Positions 1-7,949 of a DNA stretch of 46,462 nucleotides are shown in pieces. The DNA is from Cupriavidus yeoncheonensis (GTDB taxonomy: Bacteria > Pseudomonadota > Gammaproteobacteria > Burkholderiales > Burkholderiaceae). Under the pieces are notes generated by a model that was not told the origin of the DNA, did no database searches, and was given only the letters and a program-made list of their open reading frames with translations. Location of the stretch: NCBI RefSeq assembly GCF_905397275.1, contig NZ_CAJPUY010000035.1, positions 1-46,462 on the forward strand, in the 5' to 3' direction. The first letter of the stretch is position 1; each line of letters begins with the position of its first letter. The translations under genes were made by a program, and so were the position numbers.

Positions 1-445
1 CCCGATGGGGTGAAGACGGTACAGGGCATAGCCAGACTGCCTGCCGCGTAGATGATCAGGATAGAGACGTCGGATGAGCGAACCCGGATTACTTGGTGGC
101 CCCTGCTAAGCCTGCCATCGGTCGGACGCCTACGGCTGCGCTGCGCGCGGCTCGGGGGAAGAACAAGAGGGAATGGGAAGCGCTGGCCCTAGCAATATTG
201 ATGCCCCTGGCATCCCGACTAGGACGCGCGCGCAGCGCAGCCGTAGGCGTCCCACCGCTGGCGCTGTTGGAACGCTGTACCCGAGCCCTACATGGGGATC
301 GTACAAAAGCAGGTTATCGGAGGCACAGGTTCTGACTCACTAGGCGTAGCAGGTTCGAACGGCGATCACGCTTCGCGAGACCAAAGCCGCTTGAAAACAA
401 GGAGCGCACCGTTGATAGCCAGCCGCTCAGGCGACGCGTTCTTTG

Positions 446-500
446 GTTACTTTCTGTCGCTTGGACAGAAAGTAACTCGCCGGCTACGCCGGCGAAACAG
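446..500 (+). repeat. Double-hairpin element, copy A
   Basis: A perfect 13-bp stem (446-458 with 464-476, loop GCTTG) is followed at once by the palindrome GCCGGCTACGCCGGC and GAAACAG. Copies B (7159-7214, opposite strand) and C (7758-7808) have the same layout. Stem sequences differ between copies but pairing is kept. Confidence 0.75.
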
Positions 501-626
501 GGGCGCATGTCAAGAACGACAAAACCAATCAAAACCCTACCGGCTACGCCGGCGAAACAGCAGCGTCTGCCAAGAACGACGCACCAATCAAAACCCTACC
601 GGCCAGCAGCGCCAGCCAAGAACGAC
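481..626 (+). repeat. ~60-bp tandem repeat units
   Basis: Two full units of about 60 bp (481-540 and 541-599) and a partial third start with CGGCTACGCCGGCGAAACAG, continue through a CAAGAACGAC block and end in AATCAAAACCCTAC. The same units appear inverted at about 7040-7183 and in altered form at 7787-7945. The segments between the palindromes are themselves conserved, so this is not a CRISPR array. Confidence 0.7.
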
Positions 627-646
627 AACCACCCAGGAACCAACCC

Positions 647-1849
647 TTACCCCAACGAAATCACACTACTCAACAACATCCGCACCAGCGTCGCCTGACG
701 GGTCACGCCCGTCTTGGAGAAGATCGCCCGCAGGTGCGCGCGTGCCGTGTTCTTGCTGATGCCGAGTTCGTCGGCGGCTTCATCGAGCGTGAGGCCGTTG
801 GCGAGTTGCAGGGCAAGCTGCGTTTCCGCCGGCGTGAAATCGAACAGCTGGCGCACCACGTCATGCGAGGCCTGCGAGCGCCGCTCCGGGTCGCGGATGA
901 ACACCACGCACGCCGGGCGCTTGCGGTTGTCCTCCGACCACTCGCTCAGCGGAATGGTGCGGATCAGCACGCCAAGCCTGGCGCTGCCCGACGGGCGCGT
1001 GATCGACATGGCTTCCATCAGTGCCGGCGTGGTGCCGAGGTGGCCCATCGCCGCCTGGCGCAGCAGCCGCTGGAACTTGCGGTTCTCCTGGCCGTACTCC
1101 ACGTCGAGCCCGCCCTTGGCGATGCGGATGCCATCTTTGGCGCCAAGGATCTCGTCGGCTGCCGCGTTGGTCTTGATGATGGAGCCGGACTCGTCGAGGA
1201 TCACCATGCCGACCAGCATGCGGTCGATGGCGCTGGCGTAGATGGTGCGCTCCGACTCCACCACGTCGATGCGCGAGTGCAGGTCCACGGCGCGCTTCAG
1301 GTGTGGCAGCAGCGCGGTGCACAGGGCCTTGTCCGCGGCGGAGAAGTTCGGGCCGTCATGGTTGCGGCACAGGCGGAAGCGGCATTCCACGCCGTCATCG
1401 GTGCGCAGGTCGGCACCCAGGATATAGCGGATACCGACGTCCTTGAGGAACTGCTGGTAGATCTCGCTCTGGCACCAGACGCCGGGCCCGAGGTGCTCGT
1501 CGATCGTCACGACGCGGTCGGACGGCAGGCCGATGAAGGGATCGAGCGCGTAGTAGTAGTTGTTGTAGGACGTCTCGCCCGCGAGGGTCGAGCCAGCGTG
1601 CTCGGACGCATTGATCATCAGCCCGGGCCGGTCCGTGGCCGGCGAACGCAGGATCAGCGTGGCGTAGTTGGCATTGAGCTGGCGGCGGATGTGCTCCAGC
1701 GCCTTGCCCCAGGGCACCTGCTCCATCGGGCCCTGGTAGATGTCGCCGAGCAACGCGCTGAATTCCGACAACGACACCGTCGTCTGTGCGAACAGGTGTG
1801 CGGCGGCCTGGTTCTGGCTAACCTCCATCAGCATTTCCTCTGTCTCCAT
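647..1849 (-). CDS. LuxR-type transcriptional regulator with PAS-like region
   Basis: This 400-residue protein ends in a LuxR-type helix-turn-helix (about residues 332-400) containing TPAETQLALQLANG, SKNTARAHLRAIFSKTG and an RQATLV helix. A PAS-like segment lies at about 200-265, and the N-terminal 190 residues may sense a ligand. The C-terminal domain closely resembles that of the regulator at 13408-14547, and both share an N-terminal LYQGP/IYQGP...VPW segment, so the two are paralogues. It is transcribed away from the SDR operon at 2231, across a 381-bp gap that probably holds both promoters. It likely controls this locus, but the signal is not known. The start at 1849 gives METEEMLMEV; a second Met six residues in is also possible. 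Confidence 0.85.
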   Translation of the reverse strand: METEEMLMEVSQNQAAAHLFAQTTVSLSEFSALLGDIYQGPMEQVPWGKALEHIRRQLNANYATLILRSPATDRPGLMINASEHAGSTLAGETSYNNYYYALDPFIGLPSDRVVTIDEHLGPGVWCQSEIYQQFLKDVGIRYILGADLRTDDGVECRFRLCRNHDGPNFSAADKALCTALLPHLKRAVDLHSRIDVVESERTIYASAIDRMLVGMVILDESGSIIKTNAAADEILGAKDGIRIAKGGLDVEYGQENRKFQRLLRQAAMGHLGTTPALMEAMSITRPSGSARLGVLIRTIPLSEWSEDNRKRPACVVFIRDPERRSQASHDVVRQLFDFTPAETQLALQLANGLTLDEAADELGISKNTARAHLRAIFSKTGVTRQATLVRMLLSSVISLG

Positions 1850-2230
1850 TGTGGCGTGCGCAGCGCGCCGGACATGCCGGACGGCTGGCCTGCTGCGGGC
1901 TCTGCGGCCCTTATTTGTGCCCGATTACAGGAACGGCAAAGGGTCGCGGCTTGCCCCTTGCCTTCATGGTCTGCCCTGGCCCGGACCGGCTCCGCATGCG
2001 GGCCGGACTAGTCCTGCGTGACAGGGCCAATCGTCACGCCACGGCGGCGCGAACACATACTCCAAACAGACTAAGGACAGACCCAGGCTTACCCAGGATT
2101 ACCCGGCCAAGGGCAAACCCCTAGCCGCCGCGCCCCACCCAAACAGACGATGCCGGACCGGCGTGCCGACGCTAAAAGACAGCCATGGGCGGCGATCCGC
2201 GCCGCCGTCTTTTCACGGAGAACGAACACC
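1850..2230. promoter_or_regulatory. Divergent intergenic region with 10-bp tandem repeats
   Basis: This gap separates the LuxR regulator from the SDR operon. At 2081-2110 there are three head-to-tail 10-mers, ACCCAGGCTT, ACCCAGGATT and ACCCGGCCAA. One-helical-turn spacing suits a regulator binding site. I see no clear sigma-70 promoter and no gene. Confidence 0.4.
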
Positions 2231-3040
2231 ATGGCGGCAAACCCGCGGCCGCAGGCCGCAGTGATCACCGGAGCGGGCGGCGGCATCGGCCGCGCGCTGG
2301 CACAGGCCCTGGCCGCACAGGGCTATGCGCTGGCGCTGGCGGATATCGACGCCGATGCGCTCGAAGCGACGCGCGCGGCGCTTGCCGGCCAGGGGGCGAC
2401 CGTGATCGCCATTCCCACCGATGTGTCCGACGCGCGGCAGATCGAGCACTTGTGCGCCGAGAGCTTCCTGCGCCTGGGCCGCATCGACCTGCTCGTCAAC
2501 AACGCCGGCGTGCTCGCCACCGGCCGCTGCTGGGAGCTGGCGCCCGAGGTGTTCGAGCGCGTGCTGCGCGTCAACCTGTGGAGCGTGCTGCACGCGCTGC
2601 GCTGCTTCGTGCCGCGCATGGCGGCGCAAGGCGCGGGGCATATCGTCAATGTGGCCTCGATGGCCGGCCTGGCCGTCGGCCCGTGGCTGGCGCCCTACAC
2701 GCTGTCCAAGCAAGGCGTGGTGGCACTGAGCGAAGGGCTGGCGCTGGAACTGCAGGCGGCGGGCCTGCCGATCCAGGTGTCGGTGGTCTGCCCGGGGCCG
2801 GTGGCCACCGGTATCGCCGGGGATCTGAACGGCGCGGGACCGCAGGAGGTGAACCAGATGAACGGTGCGCTGCGCAGCGGCATTGCCGCCGGCATGGCGC
2901 CGGATGAAGTCGCGCGCGTCATCCTCGATGGCGTATCGGCCGGCAGGTTCTGGATCCTCCCGCACGAAGAGGCAGCGCACGCGGCCCAGGCGCGCGCGCA
3001 GGGCATTGCCGCGGGCACGCCGCCGGCGTTCGCGCTCTGA
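2231..3040 (+). CDS. Short-chain dehydrogenase/reductase (SDR)
   Basis: A 269-residue classical SDR, an NAD(P)-dependent oxidoreductase of alcohols or ketones. The Rossmann motif TGAGGGIG is at 13-20, NNAG at 90-93, and the catalytic residues Ser143, Tyr156 and Lys160 have normal spacing. The frame is open further upstream, but the ATG at 2231 gives normal family length, and a purine-rich CACGGAG lies about 10 bases before it. It is the first gene of a three-gene operon, followed after 70 bp by a hydrolase and then by the RibB-like gene. The substrate cannot be told from sequence. The neighbouring sulfotransferase locus suggests a hydroxylated hydrophobic compound. Confidence 0.88.
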   Translation: MAANPRPQAAVITGAGGGIGRALAQALAAQGYALALADIDADALEATRAALAGQGATVIAIPTDVSDARQIEHLCAESFLRLGRIDLLVNNAGVLATGRCWELAPEVFERVLRVNLWSVLHALRCFVPRMAAQGAGHIVNVASMAGLAVGPWLAPYTLSKQGVVALSEGLALELQAAGLPIQVSVVCPGPVATGIAGDLNGAGPQEVNQMNGALRSGIAAGMAPDEVARVILDGVSAGRFWILPHEEAAHAAQARAQGIAAGTPPAFAL

Positions 3041-3110
3041 ACCCGCGCTGTCAATCCGCGCCGTGAACCCGCGCCCGACCCGATATCCACACTGAATTCA
3101 AGGAGACACC

Positions 3111-4076
3111 ATGCCGCTCGACCCCCAGGCCCGCGCCATGCTTGACGCCATGGCCGCCATGCCCCGCCCCGATTTCACGACGCTGCGCGCCGCCGACTAT
3201 CGCGCCGCGCTGGCGGCCATGCCGGGCTTCGCCCCCGGCGACGCCATCGCCGCGCAGCAAGACCTCACCATCGACGGCGCCGACGGGCCGCTGCCGGCGC
3301 GCCTGTACCGGCCCGACGACAGCGCGGCGCTGCCGCTGGTGATCTATTTCCACGGCGGCGGCTTTGTCCTGTGCGGACTCGATTCGCACGACAATATCTG
3401 CCGCAGCCTGGCGCGCCGCAGCGGTGCGCTGGTGCTGTCGGTGGACTACCGCCTGGCACCCGAGGCGCGCTTCCCGGCCGCCGCCGAAGACGCCGTCGCG
3501 GCCGTACGCTGGGCCGCCGCGCATGCGGCGCAACTGGGCGCCGACCCGGCCCGCATTGCCGTGGCCGGCGACAGCGCCGGCGGCAACCTTGCCGCGGTCG
3601 CGTGCCAGCAACTGCGTGGCAGCACCATCGCGCTGCGGCACCAGCTCCTGCTTTACCCCTACCTGGACTGCACCGACGCCGCCACCGGCAGCGCCAGCTA
3701 TCGCGCCTGCGGCGAGGGCTACTTCCTCAGCGCGGCGGAACTGGACTGGTACCGCACCCAGTACCTGGCCCATCGCGCGGACGCCGCCGACGTGCGCGCC
3801 AGCCCGCTGCACCAGCGCGACCTGCACGGCCTGCCGCCTGCCACCGTCATCACCGCGGAATTCGACCCGCTGCGCGACCAGGGCGAGGCCTATGGCGAGG
3901 CCTTGCAGCGCGCCGGCGGCAACGCCACGGTGCGGCGCTGGCCCGGCCAGTTCCATGGCTTCATGAGCATGCAGGGCGCGATCGACGCCGCCAGCGATGC
4001 GCTGGATGCGGCGGCGCAAGCGCTGCGACAGGCCTGGAGCGACAACACCGGCGCCAGCCGGCAGGAGGCAGCATGA
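3111..4076 (+). CDS. Alpha/beta hydrolase, hormone-sensitive-lipase family
   Basis: This 321-residue esterase/lipase-type hydrolase has the HSL oxyanion motif HGGG at 81-84 and the nucleophile elbow GDSAGG at 153-158 (Ser155). Asp252 in FDPLRD and His282 in QFHGF complete the triad. There is no signal peptide, so it acts in the cytoplasm on ester or lactone substrates. An AAGGAG site sits just before the ATG. The stop overlaps the next gene's start (ATGA), which indicates translational coupling. Members hydrolyse short acyl esters or lactones; the natural substrate here is unknown. Confidence 0.9.
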   Translation: MPLDPQARAMLDAMAAMPRPDFTTLRAADYRAALAAMPGFAPGDAIAAQQDLTIDGADGPLPARLYRPDDSAALPLVIYFHGGGFVLCGLDSHDNICRSLARRSGALVLSVDYRLAPEARFPAAAEDAVAAVRWAAAHAAQLGADPARIAVAGDSAGGNLAAVACQQLRGSTIALRHQLLLYPYLDCTDAATGSASYRACGEGYFLSAAELDWYRTQYLAHRADAADVRASPLHQRDLHGLPPATVITAEFDPLRDQGEAYGEALQRAGGNATVRRWPGQFHGFMSMQGAIDAASDALDAAAQALRQAWSDNTGASRQEAA

Positions 4077-5173
4077 GCACGCCCGGCGTACTGCCTCCGA
4101 TGGCCGACGTGCTCGCGGCACTCGCCGCGGGCCGGCGCGTGGTGGTGATCGAGGACGACACCGATGAAGCCACCGGCTGCGTGCTGGTGGCGGCCGAGCG
4201 CGCCAGCGAGGCCGACGTCAACTTCATGGCCGCCGAGGCGCGCGGCCTGGTGTGCATGGGGATCACCGAAGCGCGCCGCCAGCGGCTGCAGTTGCCGCCG
4301 ATGGCGGCCAACCAGCGCCAGCGCGAACGCTACACCGTGTCGATCGAGGCGGCCACCGGCGTCAGCACCGGCATTTCCGCCGCGGACCGGGCGCTCACGC
4401 TGCGCGTGGCGGCAGCGGCGCATGCGCAGCCGCACGACCTCGTCCAGCCGGGGCATATCTTCCCGGTGGTGGCGCAGCCGGACGGCGTGCTGCGCCGCGC
4501 GGGCTTCGCCGAGGCCTGCTCCGACCTGCCGAGGCTGGCCGGGCGCGTCGCGGCCGGGGCCTATGCCATGCTGCTCGATGACGACGGCGACCTGCTGCGC
4601 GGCCCCGGCCTGCTGGCCTTTGCCCGGCGCCACGGCCTGCCGGTGGTTTCGATCAGCGGACTGATCCACCACCGTCTGCTGACCGAAGGCGCGCTGCGCC
4701 GCACGCACTCGCGCGAACTCGACACGCCCTACGGACGCTTTACCGTCCACGCCTACCATGACGCGCCGGTCGACGCGCTGCATCTTGCGCTGGTACTGGG
4801 CACGCCGGACCCGTGCGAGCCCGTGCTCACGCGCGTGCAGACCGTGGAAATGCAGCGCGACGTGCTGAGCTTCGGCACGCCGGCCCAGTCCGCCTGGAAC
4901 CTGGAACGTTCGCTTGCGCGCATCGGCGCCGAGGGCTGCGGCGTGCTGGTGCTGCTTGATGAGCGCGAATCGCCGCAGCAGCGGCTGGAGCGGCTGGCGG
5001 CGCCTTCCGCCGCGCCCGCGCCGGCGTTCGCGCAACGGGCGCTCGGGGTCGGGGCGCAGATCCTGCGCGATGTGGGCGCGCACAGGCTGCGCCTGCTCAG
5101 CCATCCGGTGCCGTACCGCGCCGTCACCGGATTCGAGCTGGAGGTTACCGAGTTCGTCCCGCCGGGCCCGTAA
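4073..5173 (+). CDS. Degenerate RibB/RibA-like protein (DHBP synthase fold plus GTP cyclohydrolase II-like domain)
   Basis: A 366-residue protein with the layout of RibBA, the fused riboflavin-pathway enzyme. The N-terminal half follows DHBP synthase: ALAAGRRVVVIEDD, VCMGITEARR, YTVSIEAATGVSTGISAADR, and PGHIFPVVAQ. The acidic DEDRENEGD loop that binds metal and substrate is replaced by EDDTDEATGC, and the HTEA motif reads FAEA. The C-terminal half (from about residue 215, LDTPYGRFTVHAY) resembles GTP cyclohydrolase II but lacks the zinc-binding cysteines. Both activities are therefore probably lost or changed. It overlaps the upstream hydrolase by 4 bp (ATGA) and the convergent DHH gene by 29 bp. 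It may be a regulator, like RibX-type degenerate domains, or a repurposed enzyme of this locus. Confidence 0.75.
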   Translation: MSTPGVLPPMADVLAALAAGRRVVVIEDDTDEATGCVLVAAERASEADVNFMAAEARGLVCMGITEARRQRLQLPPMAANQRQRERYTVSIEAATGVSTGISAADRALTLRVAAAAHAQPHDLVQPGHIFPVVAQPDGVLRRAGFAEACSDLPRLAGRVAAGAYAMLLDDDGDLLRGPGLLAFARRHGLPVVSISGLIHHRLLTEGALRRTHSRELDTPYGRFTVHAYHDAPVDALHLALVLGTPDPCEPVLTRVQTVEMQRDVLSFGTPAQSAWNLERSLARIGAEGCGVLVLLDERESPQQRLERLAAPSAAPAPAFAQRALGVGAQILRDVGAHRLRLLSHPVPYRAVTGFELEVTEFVPPGP

Positions 5174-6137
5174 GGCCAGGCCCGCCGAAGCAATCGGCAA
5201 AGCTGCGGGTGAAGCGGTCCACCTCGGCGTCGGCCAGGTGGTTGATGCCACCGGCCAGGCGCCGGCCGCCGCCGGTTTCGAAGCCGCGGCAGAAATCCGC
5301 CGCGCCGGTGGCGCTGTGCGCCGGCACCCGCACGCTGACGGCGAAGCCGCCGCCGGATTTCGGCGACAGCAGGCCGATCGCGTCGCCGGGCCGCCCGCGT
5401 ACCAGCTCATTGGCCAGCACGCCGATCGCGCGCCGCGCCCACGGCGCGTCGGGCAGCACCAGCAGCGCGGCACCGGGCACCTCGTGCGCAGGAGACAGCC
5501 GCCGCGCGTGCGCCATGTCTTCCTCGTAGCCGTCGCACAACGCCGCATAGGCCCCGCACTGCGCCGCGAAAGCGAGCGGGTCCGCAAAGGGCAGCAGGTG
5601 GCGCGCCAGTTCGGCGGGATCGAAATGCAGGTCCGCCAGGCACTCGCCATAGGCGTTGTAGTTCAGGCAGGTGCCCAGGCGCTCCAGCACGGCGGCCTGG
5701 TCCGCATCCAGCCCCGCCTGTGCCGCCAGCGCGCGGGCCACGGCAGGCAGGTTGTCGCCGAACGCGGCGGTGATCGCCCAGCGCCGGTGGCGCCCGCCGA
5801 GATGGCGGTCGACCAGGATGGAGGTGCAGACTTCCGGCCCCTCGTCGATATGGGCGCGCAGGCCGGCATGCGCCGGCAGCTCGCCGGCATGGTGGTGGTC
5901 GAAGTACTCCACGCTGGCACCCGCCGCGAGCAGCCTAAGCAGGCCGTCGCGGTTCTGGTCGAGCGAGATATCCAGCGCGGTCACGGCATCGCCCGGCGCG
6001 GCGTCGATGCGTTCAAGCAGCCGGATATCGCGCTTGACGCCGGTGACCAGGGTCGCGTCGCCGGGGTTCGCCAGGCGCAGCTGCTGCAGCGCGCACAGGC
6101 CGTCGGCGTCGCCGTTGAAGGCAATGTAGCGGGTCAT
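5145..6137 (-). CDS. DHH-family phosphoesterase
   Basis: This 330-residue cytoplasmic protein begins with the DHH-family motif FNGDADGLCAL, in which the two Asp residues bind metal. An ALDISLD strand and the signature FDHHHAG follow, and then DEGPEVCTSILVD. The C-terminal part (about 270-330) resembles a DHHA1 substrate-binding domain, GGGRRLAGGINHLAD. DHH enzymes cleave phosphodiester bonds in nanoRNA, cyclic dinucleotides or related molecules; the substrate here is not evident. The gene converges on and overlaps the RibB-like gene by 29 bp and lies 37 bp downstream of the second SDR, with which it may be co-transcribed. Confidence 0.8.
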   Translation of the reverse strand: MTRYIAFNGDADGLCALQQLRLANPGDATLVTGVKRDIRLLERIDAAPGDAVTALDISLDQNRDGLLRLLAAGASVEYFDHHHAGELPAHAGLRAHIDEGPEVCTSILVDRHLGGRHRRWAITAAFGDNLPAVARALAAQAGLDADQAAVLERLGTCLNYNAYGECLADLHFDPAELARHLLPFADPLAFAAQCGAYAALCDGYEEDMAHARRLSPAHEVPGAALLVLPDAPWARRAIGVLANELVRGRPGDAIGLLSPKSGGGFAVSVRVPAHSATGAADFCRGFETGGGRRLAGGINHLADAEVDRFTRSFADCFGGPGLTGPAGRTR

Positions 6138-6174
6138 GGCAATGGCTCAGGGATCGCGGGTCAGGGGCCGCAGG

Positions 6175-6966
6175 TCAGGGCATGAAGTCGCCGCCGTTGG
6201 CATCCAGCGAGGCTCCGGTGATCGCCCGGGCGTAGCCCGACACCAGGAACAGCGCCGCGCGCGCGCAGTCGTCGTCGGTCGGCATGCGGCCCAGTGCGAT
6301 CTGTGAAGCCACCGGTGCGATGATAGCGTCCTCGCTGACGCCGTGCTCGGCCGCGGCATGGCGCACGTAGCCCTGCACCGGCGCGCCCCACATCCAGCCC
6401 ATGAAGACGCTGTTGGCGCGGATGCCGTGCGGGCCCAGTTCGCGCGCCAGGTACTTGACCGCCACCGCCAGCGCGCCCTTGGACGCCGCATAGCCCGACT
6501 CGCCGGGCATCGGCTTGCGCGTGGCCTGGGTGTTGATCATCACGATGGCGCCGCCGCCCTGCGGCTTCATCAGCGCCGCCACCTCCTGCGTCAGCGTCAT
6601 GGTGCCGAACACGTTGGTGTCGAACACCTGGCGCCAGACGTCCAGGTCCGCGGCTTCCACCGGCTCGGGGAAATTGCCGTGCTGGTAGGCGCTGTTGACC
6701 AGCGCGTCGATGCGGCCGAAGCGGCGCATGGTCTCGGCGGCCAGGTGGCGGGACTGGGCGCGGTCGGTGATGTCGGTCACCACCTTGAGCACTTCGCAAT
6801 CGGCGCCCAGTGCATCGATGCGGGCCTGGGCTTCGTCCAGCTTTGCCGCGGTGCGCGCCGCGATGGCCACGGCGCGGGCGCCTTCGCGCGCGGCTTCCAC
6901 CGCGAGCTTGATACCCAGTCCGGGGCCGATGCCGGACACGATGACGATTTTGTCTTTCAGCAGCAT
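6175..6966 (-). CDS. Short-chain dehydrogenase/reductase (SDR), variant active site
   Basis: A 263-residue SDR with the nucleotide-binding motif SGIGPGLG (11-18) and the catalytic Tyr159-x3-Lys163 pair in GYAASK. Two signature positions are altered. NNAG reads NSAY (91-94), and the catalytic Ser, 13 residues before Tyr, is Thr146. Thr can sometimes replace Ser in this family. The C-terminus DANGGDFMP is typical. The ATG at 6966 has a strong AAGGAGA site, although the frame remains open upstream into the inverted repeat. A GT-rich segment of about 60 bp separates the start from the repeat. The substrate is unknown. Confidence 0.87.
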   Translation of the reverse strand: MLLKDKIVIVSGIGPGLGIKLAVEAAREGARAVAIAARTAAKLDEAQARIDALGADCEVLKVVTDITDRAQSRHLAAETMRRFGRIDALVNSAYQHGNFPEPVEAADLDVWRQVFDTNVFGTMTLTQEVAALMKPQGGGAIVMINTQATRKPMPGESGYAASKGALAVAVKYLARELGPHGIRANSVFMGWMWGAPVQGYVRHAAAEHGVSEDAIIAPVASQIALGRMPTDDDCARAALFLVSGYARAITGASLDANGGDFMP

Positions 6967-7158
6967 GGTGTTGTCTCCTTCAACGTTTTGGTTCTGTTGG
7001 GTTTCGTGGGATTGTGGTGATGGTGGGGTTGTCGTCCTTGGCTGGCGCCGCTGTTTCGCCGGCTTAGCCGGTAGGGTTTTTGATTGGTGTGTCGTTCTTT
7101 CTGTTTCGCCGGCGTAGCCGGTAGGGTTTTGATTGGTGTGTCGTTCTTGACAGACGCT

Positions 7159-7214
7159 GCTGTTTCGCCGGCGTAGCCGGCGAGTTACTTCTTGTCCAAG
7201 CGACAAGAAGTAAC
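7159..7214 (-). repeat. Double-hairpin element, copy B
   Basis: On the minus strand, a perfect 13-bp stem (7184-7196 with 7202-7214, loop GCTTG) is followed by the GCCGGC palindrome. Compared with copy A, two adjacent stem positions are changed and both partners are changed to match, so pairing is preserved. Confidence 0.75.
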
Positions 7215-7524
7215 CAAGAAACGCGTCGCCTGAGCGGCTGGCTATCAACGGTGCGCTCCTTGTTTTCAAGCGGCTTTGGTCTCGCGAAACGTGATCGCCG
7301 TTCGAACCTGCTACGCATAGTGAGTCAGAACCTGCGCCTGCGATAACCGGCTTTTGTACGATCCCCAAGTTGGACTCGGGTACAGCGTTCCAACAGCGTC
7401 AGTGGTGGGACGCCTTCGGCTGCGCTGCGCGCACGTCCTAGTCGGGATGCGCGCGGCATCAATGTTGCTGGCGCTGGTGGCTCCTGTCCCTCCCATCCCT
7501 TCCGGTCCTCTCCCACTACTTCCC

Positions 7525-7558
7525 CTTGTTGCCCTTATCGCCTTGTTGCCCTTATCGC
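7525..7558 (+). repeat. 17-bp tandem direct repeat
   Basis: CTTGTTGCCCTTATCGC occurs twice head to tail (7525-7541 and 7542-7558). It lies in the part of the right arm that is not shared with the left arm. Confidence 0.8.
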
Positions 7559-7757
7559 TCTCATTGTTTTCCGCTGAGCGCGCGCAGCGCAGCCGCAGGC
7601 GTCCCACCGAGGGCGCGCTTAGCAGGGGCCACCAAGTAATCCGGGTTCGCTCATCCGACGTATCTATCCTGATCATCTACGCGGCAGGCAGTCTGGTTAT
7701 GCCCTGTACCGTCTTCACCCCATCGGGCCGTTCGTCATCCACGAAGACGCGCTTTTG

Positions 7758-7945
7758 CCTCCTTTTGCCGCTCGGGCAAAAGGAGGTCGCCGGCTACGCC
7801 GGCGAAACGGCAGCGCATGTCAAGAACAACGACCGGTCAATTCAAGACGCGCCAGCCGGTCAAGAGCACCAACTCCCGCTCAAATCAAAACCCTGCCGGC
7901 TACGCCGGCGAAACAGCGGCGCCCGCCAAGAACGACAAAACCAAT
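7758..7945 (+). repeat. Double-hairpin element, copy C, with repeat units
   Basis: A 12-bp stem (7758-7769 with 7775-7786, loop GCTCG) of different sequence from copies A and B precedes the same TCGCCGGCTACGCCGGCGAAAC block. A second GCCGGCTACGCCGGC unit lies at about 7897-7911. The element sits just outside the right arm and downstream of the sulfotransferase gene, so it could end that transcript. Confidence 0.65.
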
Positions 7946-7949
7946 TCCC

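Larger units (their letters stand above)
1..634. repeat. Left arm of a ~0.7-kb diverged inverted repeat
   Basis: This stretch is repeated in reverse complement at 7022-7727. Bases 1-110 match the complement of 7618-7727 with two differences by eye. After a divergent middle part, similarity resumes from about 190 to 634. The outer end lies at the window edge, so the repeat may continue beyond it. It contains a 13-bp hairpin (446-476) and about 60-bp tandem units that begin with a GCCGGCTACGCCGGC palindrome. Short open frames cross it, but similar frames in the other copy are interrupted, so I see no gene here. Confidence 0.85.
7022..7727. repeat. Right arm of the ~0.7-kb inverted repeat
   Basis: This is the reverse complement of 1-634 with scattered substitutions. 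It also has a segment absent from the left arm (around 7480-7575) that includes a 17-bp direct repeat at 7525-7558. The repeat units with the GCCGGC palindrome lie at about 7040-7183 and the 13-bp hairpin at 7184-7214. The two arms enclose about 6.4 kb carrying six genes. Confidence 0.85.

Noticed and set aside
481..626. Possible CRISPR array (regular GCCGGCTACGCCGGC repeats)
   Set aside because: There are only two or three units, the segments between repeats are themselves conserved, and no cas genes are present.
292..759. Open frame in the left inverted repeat (MGIVQKQ...FLSLGQ...)
   Set aside because: A related frame exists in the right arm, but it follows the repeat DNA and its stem-loops and has no ribosome site. 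It is best explained as translated repeat.
734..2011. 425-codon frame antisense to the LuxR gene
   Set aside because: High-GC shadow frame. The composition is Arg/Ala/His-rich without motifs, and the opposite strand encodes a clear LuxR protein.
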